DNA from: Gigaspora margarita
Lineage: Eukaryota > Glomeromycota > Glomeromycetes > Diversisporales > Gigasporaceae
Length of the DNA stretch: 64,000 bases
Direction: 5' to 3'
Assembly: GCA_009809945.1 (NCBI GenBank)
Contig: WTPW01000301.1
Coordinates: 53,689 to 117,688, forward strand
How positions within the stretch are numbered: the first letter of the stretch is position 1; every line of letters begins with the position of its first letter. The notes beneath the pieces were generated by a model that saw only the letters and a list, made by a program, of their open reading frames with translations, was not told the DNA's origin and ran no database searches. Both the position numbers and the translations under genes were made by a program. Below, piece by piece: positions 58,721 through 64,000 of this stretch.

Positions 58721-58829
58721 ACCGTATAACCGCGAAATAACGCGCAGGGGTGAAATTACAATTTTTGGCCCGAATTAAGCTTCATTCGGGCCAAGACGCC
58801 CTGTGCGTTATTTCACGGTGATACGGTAC
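58721..58829. mobile_element. 109-bp palindromic element, AAATAACGCGCAGGG ends
   Basis: CCGCGAAATAACGCGCAGGG on the left faces CCCTGTGCGTTATTTCACGG on the right, extended by ACCGTAT at both tips. The inner part GGCCCGAATTAAGC and GCTTCATTCGGGCC also folds. The whole element is a double hairpin. Copies at 1890 and 48698. Confidence 0.8.
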
Positions 58830-58965
58830 ATTTCGTATTATTTCATAATTAATCTTTATTTGTTATATTAATTATCTTTTATAAAAAAATTTTTTAGCAA
58901 ATATTTATTGTAAAGATATTACTGTATAAAATTAGAAATGTATCGTTAATATTATGAATTAATCC

Positions 58966-58973
<8 letters not shown>

Positions 58974-59037
<64 letters not shown>

Positions 59038-59065
59038 TATTATTATTATTATTATTATTATAATT
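58974..59065. repeat. ATT microsatellite
   Basis: About 30 ATT units with one phase slip at 59037. Confidence 0.95.
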
Positions 59066-59193
59066 ATTTTTATTTTTATTATATATACTCTTGCAAAATT
59101 AAAAAATAACAATATATAAATTTTAGAAATAATTAAGTCATTTAGCGAGTATAATTATCAATAGAAAATTTTTCGAATGCTTGATTAAGAATC

Positions 59194-59602
59194 CTATTTC
59201 TCTTCTTTATAAAGTACTGCCTTATCAAGAACCTTATCATCTTTGAAAACAGTCAAAACCGAACCTATGAAATAGTCCATATGTCCAAAGCCTTTAGTAT
59301 TCCAGGGACCGGCTTTAGTTTTGTTAATTGGGTATCTTAAGATCATCGAATGAATGTTGTTTTACGGAAAAAAACAAATCCATAAAGTAACGATCAGGAG
59401 CATTTTCATCGAAGCCTTTATTGAATACTCCAGAAAATGTGCTATTTCCTTCATCAGTAGATGCGAACTCAACTTTACCATCAAGTTTTTTGAATACTGC
59501 TACAATTCTGTCAACAGCACGAGGAAGAGGAGTTGCATGTAAATAGGTAAAAATGAATGCGAAAAGAACAATAAAGGTAGCAATAATTCTAGTTTTCAAC
59601 AT
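59194..59602 (-). CDS. Small secreted protein, one frameshift
   Basis: The frame starts MLKTRIIATFIVLFAFIFTY, a clear signal peptide (charged start, hydrophobic core, LHATPLP cleavage region). The mature part has AVDRIVAVFKKLDGKVEF, STFSGVFNKGF, DRYFMDLFFSVKQHSFDD. At about 59337 the frame must shift by one base to continue NKTKAGPWNTKGFGHMDYF, IGSVLTVFKDDKV and KAVLYKEEK, stop at 59194-59196. Total is about 135 residues with no cysteine framework, so it is not a typical disulfide-rich effector. A TATA-like AATATAAAAA lies about 80 bp upstream. It is the only gene here that looks like host sequence. The shift (in CCCAATTAAC) may be a sequencing error or a recent null. Function unknown. Confidence 0.65.
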
Positions 59603-59680
59603 TTTTGATTAAATTTTATATTTATTGTGGAAATTGTAAGAAATTTGTTTTTTTATTTTTTTTTGCGGGCAAAAGCTTGC

Positions 59681-59690
59681 TTTTTATATT
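59681..59690 (-). promoter_or_regulatory. TATA-like box of the secreted-protein gene
   Basis: AATATAAAAA on the minus strand, about 80 bp before the ATG at 59602, followed by an A/T-rich leader. Confidence 0.4.
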
Positions 59691-59729
59691 TAATTTGTCA
59701 TCCAAAAAATTTTACCTTGTGCTTCTCAT

Positions 59730-59802
59730 CTTTAATTTTATAATTATTTATGATAATTAATTCAAGCTAATATTACCGTCAATTTCATGTGAGTCGCATT
59801 AG
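59730..59802. repeat. Repeat G, partial unit
   Basis: ATTATTTATGATAATTAATTC and CAATTTCATGTGAGTCGCATT match the ends of the two units at 60475-60975. It is cut at 59803 by the CCCTATAAG element. Confidence 0.65.
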
Positions 59803-60471
59803 CCCTATAAGAAAATTGGACCGGATCGGCACGGGTTGCATCGGATAGGCACGGGTCTTTTTTGGCACGGGTCATGATCCGGATTGGTACGGGTTTGGTC
59901 CGGATTGGTACGGATTCCGTGGACCGTGTTGGACCGTATGCCCGTGCCAAATGGACCGTAAATGGCTCGGGTTTTGCAGCAGTTTACTGGTCGAATCGGT
60001 ACGGGATTTGGCATGGGTGAACGTAAATTCACGTGCCACCGCGATAACGATGTGGATTAACTATTAAATCATAAATTTACATAAGTAATCAATATAAGAT
60101 GCACAAGCTAACTGCATGTGAAGTAAAATTTTGTAAGGAATTTTTTTTGTTAAGACACACAGGGAAGCTTCATCAGTGAAATCATGAGGTATCGCTCTTT
60201 TTTTAAAAAAAATCACTTACTGATCTTTCGCTCTCCACGAAACGAGCCAACACGTATCACGAGCCAACACGTGTGTAACGTACACATACGTGCCATCTGA
60301 ATGCGCCATTTCAGATGACGTGATATTACGTGTCACCCTTTGCCGTAATGTCCGTGCCATTTTTACCGTGCCATTCCGTGAAACGTTCCTGTACGTACCA
60401 CACGATCCGTGCCATTTCGAGCATTTCCGACACCAACCCGTACCACCACCCGTACCACTTTTCTTACAGGG
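59803..60471. mobile_element. CACTA/EnSpm-like non-autonomous element 3
   Basis: Ends CCCTATAAGAAAATTGG and the complement of CCCTGTAAGAAAAGTGG; TAG is duplicated at 59800-59802 and 60472-60474. Subterminal GGCACGGGT/GGTACGGGT repeats on the left, ACCCGTACCACC and CGTGCCATT on the right. The sister repeat unit at about 60707-60725 preserves the empty site. It is the CpG-rich counterpart of 13488-14127. No transposase. Confidence 0.85.
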
Positions 60472-60474
60472 TAG

Positions 60475-60975
60475 ATCCATGATTTGACAAATTATTCTTT
60501 ACCCTTATTTTTGATTCACAAAAATAAACTTCAAATCATATAATTCTAAACTTTAAAATTATCAGATTGAATTTCAAAATCGAATCGAAGGTATTTGTTA
60601 GGATTTCCAAATTACCGATATTATATTAATATTAATTTTTATTCTTATTCTAATTATTTAATTCAAGCTATTATTCATGTTATTGCATCAATTTCATGTG
60701 AATAACATTAGATGATTGACTTGACAAATTAATAAAATTAAAAATTTACTTTTATTTTGATTCACAAATAAAATTCAAAATCGCATAATTCTATGCTTTA
60801 AAATCATCTAATTGAATGTCAAAATGAAGGCATTTGGTTTTATTCCAAACTATCAATATTATATCAATGTTAATTAATTTTAATACTTTTTTAATTCTTA
60901 TTCTAATTATTTATGATAATTAATTCAATCTAATATTTATGATATTACAATCAATTTCATGTGCGTCATTTGAAG
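60475..60975. repeat. Repeat G tandem units, period about 240 bp
   Basis: Two direct units start TTGACAAATTA at about 60482 and 60721 and share TTTTGATTCACAAA, AACTTTAAAATTAT and CAATTTCATGTG. With 59730-59802 they form a three-unit array. Non-coding. Confidence 0.8.
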
Positions 60976-61077
60976 GTATAAATATGCAATATTAATGGAC
61001 AAAAATAGATGAATATATAATAAAGACTATTTATTAGACAATACGTATATTTGGTAATTGGTTATAGTTTAGGATAT

Positions 61078-61400
61078 TAATACGGGCCGATGGAAAAATT
61101 ATGGGCCAGGGCAGATCCTTAAAAAGTTCGGGCTGGTCGACCCGGTCGATCTTCTTTGTGAGAACAATTTTTCTGATCAGAATTAATCTCTATATTTATA
61201 TCATATGTGTTGAAGGCAATCAGGTTATCCTGCCAAGACTCTAGTGATATTAAATTATTTAGTTTTATCCGTTTTGTCCTTGAGAATTTGTAGCGCATTA
61301 GTACTTTGTGATGATTAATTTTCTATGCAATCATATCAGAACATTTCCGTTGCTTATATCTATTAATTACCAATTTATCATCTAAATTAGTAAATAAATC
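61078..61400 (+). repeat. hAT-like element copy, left part only
   Basis: TAATACGGGCCGATGGAAAA, then TTATGGGCCAGGGCAGATCC and GTCGACCCGGTCGATC; about 320 bp align with 61709-62040. The right terminus of this copy is not found. Confidence 0.6.
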
Positions 61401-61476
61401 GAGTTAGGAATCTAGACTCGAATTAACGGCTTACTCGAGTTAGGTCGAATCAACTCGAGTCGAAGTCTAAGCACTA
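61401..61476. repeat. CTCGAGT-rich block with hAT-like end
   Basis: GACTCGAATTAACGG, TTACTCGAGTTAGGTCG and AACTCGAGTCGAAG alternate, ending GTCTAAGCACTA at 61476, the complement of TAGTGCTTAGAC. This resembles the hAT termini at 2150 and 30816, with a different subterminal repeat. Confidence 0.45.
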
Positions 61477-61705
61477 ATTACGGTATATAACATTAGTATA
61501 GAATTTCCTTACAGTAAAATTATGATAGTTACAATACAAACTAGCTAAAGATGCTTGACAAACCAATTTTTGAATTGATGAAATTATGCACCTGACGAAA
61601 CCATTGACGATTGACAAAACCTGACAATTGATGAAGCCATTGACGAATCTACTATTATTATATTAATCTCCCGATCACTATATCAATAACAAATAATACA
61701 CTGAT

Positions 61706-62895
61706 TAGTGATACGGGTCGATGAAAAAATCATGGGCCGAGGCCGATCCCAAAAAAGCTCAGGCCGGTCGACCGGGCTGACATTTTGCTAGTGTAATTTT
61801 TTTTTATCAGAATCAGTCAACATTTATCTACATTAAACGTGTAAAGGGCCATCAGGTAATTTTTTGTCGAATTCTAGTGATATTAAATTATTTAATTTTT
61901 ATTCTTTTCGTCCTTGAGAAAAATTCTAGCATGTTAATATTTTATGTTGGTTGATTGTCTATGCCTCCGAACAGTCTCCGAACATTCTGATACTTAGATT
62001 ATATTCGCTATTTGCTGGTTTATCACCTAAATAAGCCAATTCTCTTACATTATTTTAAATGACTAGCTGATTTTTACTTAATTTCTAGACTGAAATATGC
62101 TTTAGAAGAGAATTAATTTTAACACTTCTCTTACCAACCGGCCCAGCCCACAAAGGTGCGGGCCGAGGGTCGACCTGCCCATCGACCCCCCTATGAAAAA
62201 AGTGGCCCGTGTAGGCATGTGTTTCTATGGAAAGACACGGTCAATTGCGCACGGCCGGATCTCCAGGTTTGTACGTCTGTGATCCGTGTTGGCACGTTGA
62301 ATTGGTCCGAATTGGACCATTTACCCAGACATTTTGGACCGTAAATGGACCGGGTTTTGCTGCACTTTACTAAGCCAAAACTTACGGGTTTTGGCACGGG
62401 TAATTACACGTAATATAACGTGCCTGTGTGGGTACGTCTAAAGCTGTGTGCGGTAAAATGGGTTTGACTTTTTGTTAGGTAAGGGTAAGTGTAGGGCTAG
62501 AATGAGATTAGACCCTATAGTAAAATTGCCTCCCCGACATTTTTTGTTAATAACCCAAGGTAGGTTTAGACACTCGTTCTTGTATTTTTGACTTTTTTCA
62601 CTTTTTTTCACTTTTTCTTCGTCGGGTTGATCCGTTGCGATCAAAACAACCAATTTTATTGGCTCTATGTCACATGATCGCATATGACCCTGCTTATACG
62701 TGCCACCCAATGCACGTGCCAATACCGTAAAACGTAATATACGTGCCATTTTGTCACGTTTTGGTTCGTGATTCATGCCTTTATGTGCCATGTGACACGT
62801 GCCTATCCAGACAACCCCGTGCCAACCCGTACCAACACCTGGACCACTTTTCTCATAGGGCCCGGCTGCTGGGCTGGGGTCGACCCGTATCACTA
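61706..62895. mobile_element. hAT-like element with nested CACTA-like insertion
   Basis: TAGTGATACGGGTCGA at 61706 and its complement at 62880-62895. Flanking ACACTGAT (61698-61705) and ACCCTGAT (62896-62903) form an 8-bp target duplication with one mismatch. Without the nested element (62189-62860) it is about 515 bp. GC-rich GGGCCGAGG and GGTCGACC words lie near both ends. Non-autonomous. Confidence 0.8.
62189..62860. mobile_element. CACTA/EnSpm-like non-autonomous element 4
   Basis: Ends CCCTATGAAAAAAGTGG and the complement of CCCTATGAGAAAAGTGG; CCC is duplicated outside (62186-62188, 62861-62863). Subterminal GGCCCG, CACGGTC and GGTTTTGGCACGGG words, and on the right CGTGCCA and ACCCGTACC. 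A minus-strand frame at 62438-62893 crosses the element end and is not a gene. Confidence 0.8.
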
Positions 62896-62903
62896 ACCCT
62901 GAT

Positions 62904-64000
62904 CCATGTATGAATAAACAGAAACGAAGTTTCCGCTAATTCCCAATTGACATGGATATTATTATTACAAAAATAAAACAAAGCCTACACTTCAAAGATA
63001 ATATAGATAATATCATCACTTCTGATATATCATATTTTATACAATAAATTAAAAAACTAATTAATAATATTAAATCTAATGAATGCTCTTTTAAACTATA
63101 CTTTTGTGATTATGTATACTATATTAAATTTTAAAAATAAATTTAGGAACTATTATTGCCACCTCCTATTTTTTTTAATGCTACCCCTCATATAACTATA
63201 ACCCTTATAACCCTAACCTTAAACTTTGATTGTTATATTATGTATTATTAGCCAAATACTTAACTGCACTATAATACCTATATCTACCTTATATATTAAA
63301 AATATTTGTTAACAGATAGATTTTAAAAAATTTTTATTGATAAAATAATATATATGGTTAGACTTTATATAAGATTGCACTCTAATTTGGTAAGTTGTAT
63401 ATAAATGTGATAATAAAAAAATATTAAGTTCTTATTATATAATTATTATTAGCAAATTAAAATAATAATTTATTTTAAATATTTATAAGAGATAACTTTT
63501 ATCTATTAACTCAATTTGAAAGATACAACTACAAAATATTCATCAGGTAAAAATTCTAATTGTTAGAATCCATACTATTAAATTTGAAAATTTTTAATAG
63601 TAATTTTATAATATATATAAATATTAGCTAATTAGATTTAGAAATCTGTATTAATAAAAAAATTAGTAATTATAAAAGATTTATTATTAATAATATTGGT
63701 AAAAAAAATTAAAATTTATAGTAATTTTAATTCAAATATTCTTGTGCATGAAATTTAAAAAAAACACAGCTTTATATGGTTACAGATAACTTCCTAGTAT
63801 ATATTTTTCTGAAATATTATTTCACTAAAGCTATATTACTAACAATCTATTTTATTGACAAGACATTATTTTGATGGTTTATTTTTCCAAAATATCATTT
63901 AATCAATAACAAAATATTTTTTGCAAATACAAATTTAAAAGTGATAGTTAACTTTTATTATACTTCATATTGAAAACTAAATGTCTAGAAATTATTTTGA
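62904..64000. other. AT-rich terminal spacer
   Basis: Apart from a segment like 54520-54600 (63141-63230, with CCCTTATAACCCTAACC) no gene, hairpin element or tandem array is supported. Confidence 0.3.

Noticed and set aside
58894..59112. Open frame with a long poly-asparagine run
   Set aside because: It is only the translation of the ATT microsatellite.
60217..60487. Short frames on both strands within 59803-60471
   Set aside because: They translate repeated CGTGCCA/ACCCGTACC subterminal words of the element.
62438..62893. 151-codon minus-strand frame
   Set aside because: It spans the inner part and right end of a CACTA-like element and the flanking hAT-like end; no protein features.

Overview
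This window looks like the genome of an arbuscular mycorrhizal fungus (Glomeromycotina, close to Rhizophagus). The inference rests on the very AT-rich sequence, short GT..AG introns (GTATGT-type donors), the kind of transposon genes present (intron-bearing hAT and MULE-like transposases, Helitron Rep/helicase, a repeated OB-fold-like gene), and one small secreted-protein gene. No rRNA or canonical tRNA gene, CRISPR array, bacterial operon or conserved housekeeping gene is visible. The stretch is almost wholly transposable-element sequence in several stages of decay.

Layout. 1-2150: 3' part of a hAT element (transposase exons, then a CGGGT-rich subterminal region and a terminus), abutting a decayed LINE-like ORF1 on the minus strand (2151-3127). 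3970-14910: dense inverted-repeat elements, including one with an 11-bp target duplication (5776-6625) and one with a CCCTGTAAGAAAA terminus (13488-14127). 15725-34525: colinear exons of one decayed, intron-rich transposase-like gene on the plus strand, pushed apart over about 19 kb by nested insertions: a 1060-bp palindrome, a block of nearly 10 kb bounded by AAAATAAGCTACC repeats, a pogo-like element, a four-level nest at 30147-32560, and a 217-bp element. 36261-40409: Helitron Rep/PIF1-helicase pseudogene (minus). 41500-43363: a 1.86-kb CCCTATAA element. 43675-45904: a cluster of four related inverted-repeat elements. 47096-48111: a broken OB-fold-like gene (minus) whose upstream block resembles the one upstream of the Helitron gene. 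48.6-58.8 kb: further repeats, including a second copy of the pogo-like element in opposite orientation and a tRNA-headed block. 59194-59602: the only plausible host gene, a small secreted protein with one frameshift. 59803-62895: two more CCCTRTRA elements, one inside a hAT-like element with an 8-bp target duplication.

How it fits together. The genes do not form a pathway; they are selfish-element genes, most broken by frameshifts and by stops that often look like C-to-T or G-to-A changes. The informative structure is the insertion record: empty-site comparisons and target duplications allow assignment of superfamilies (8 bp for hAT-like, TA for pogo-like, 3 bp for a CACTA/EnSpm-like group, 11 bp for a Mutator-like element). 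Two hairpin modules recur inside elements with quite different ends, which is the least explained pattern here.
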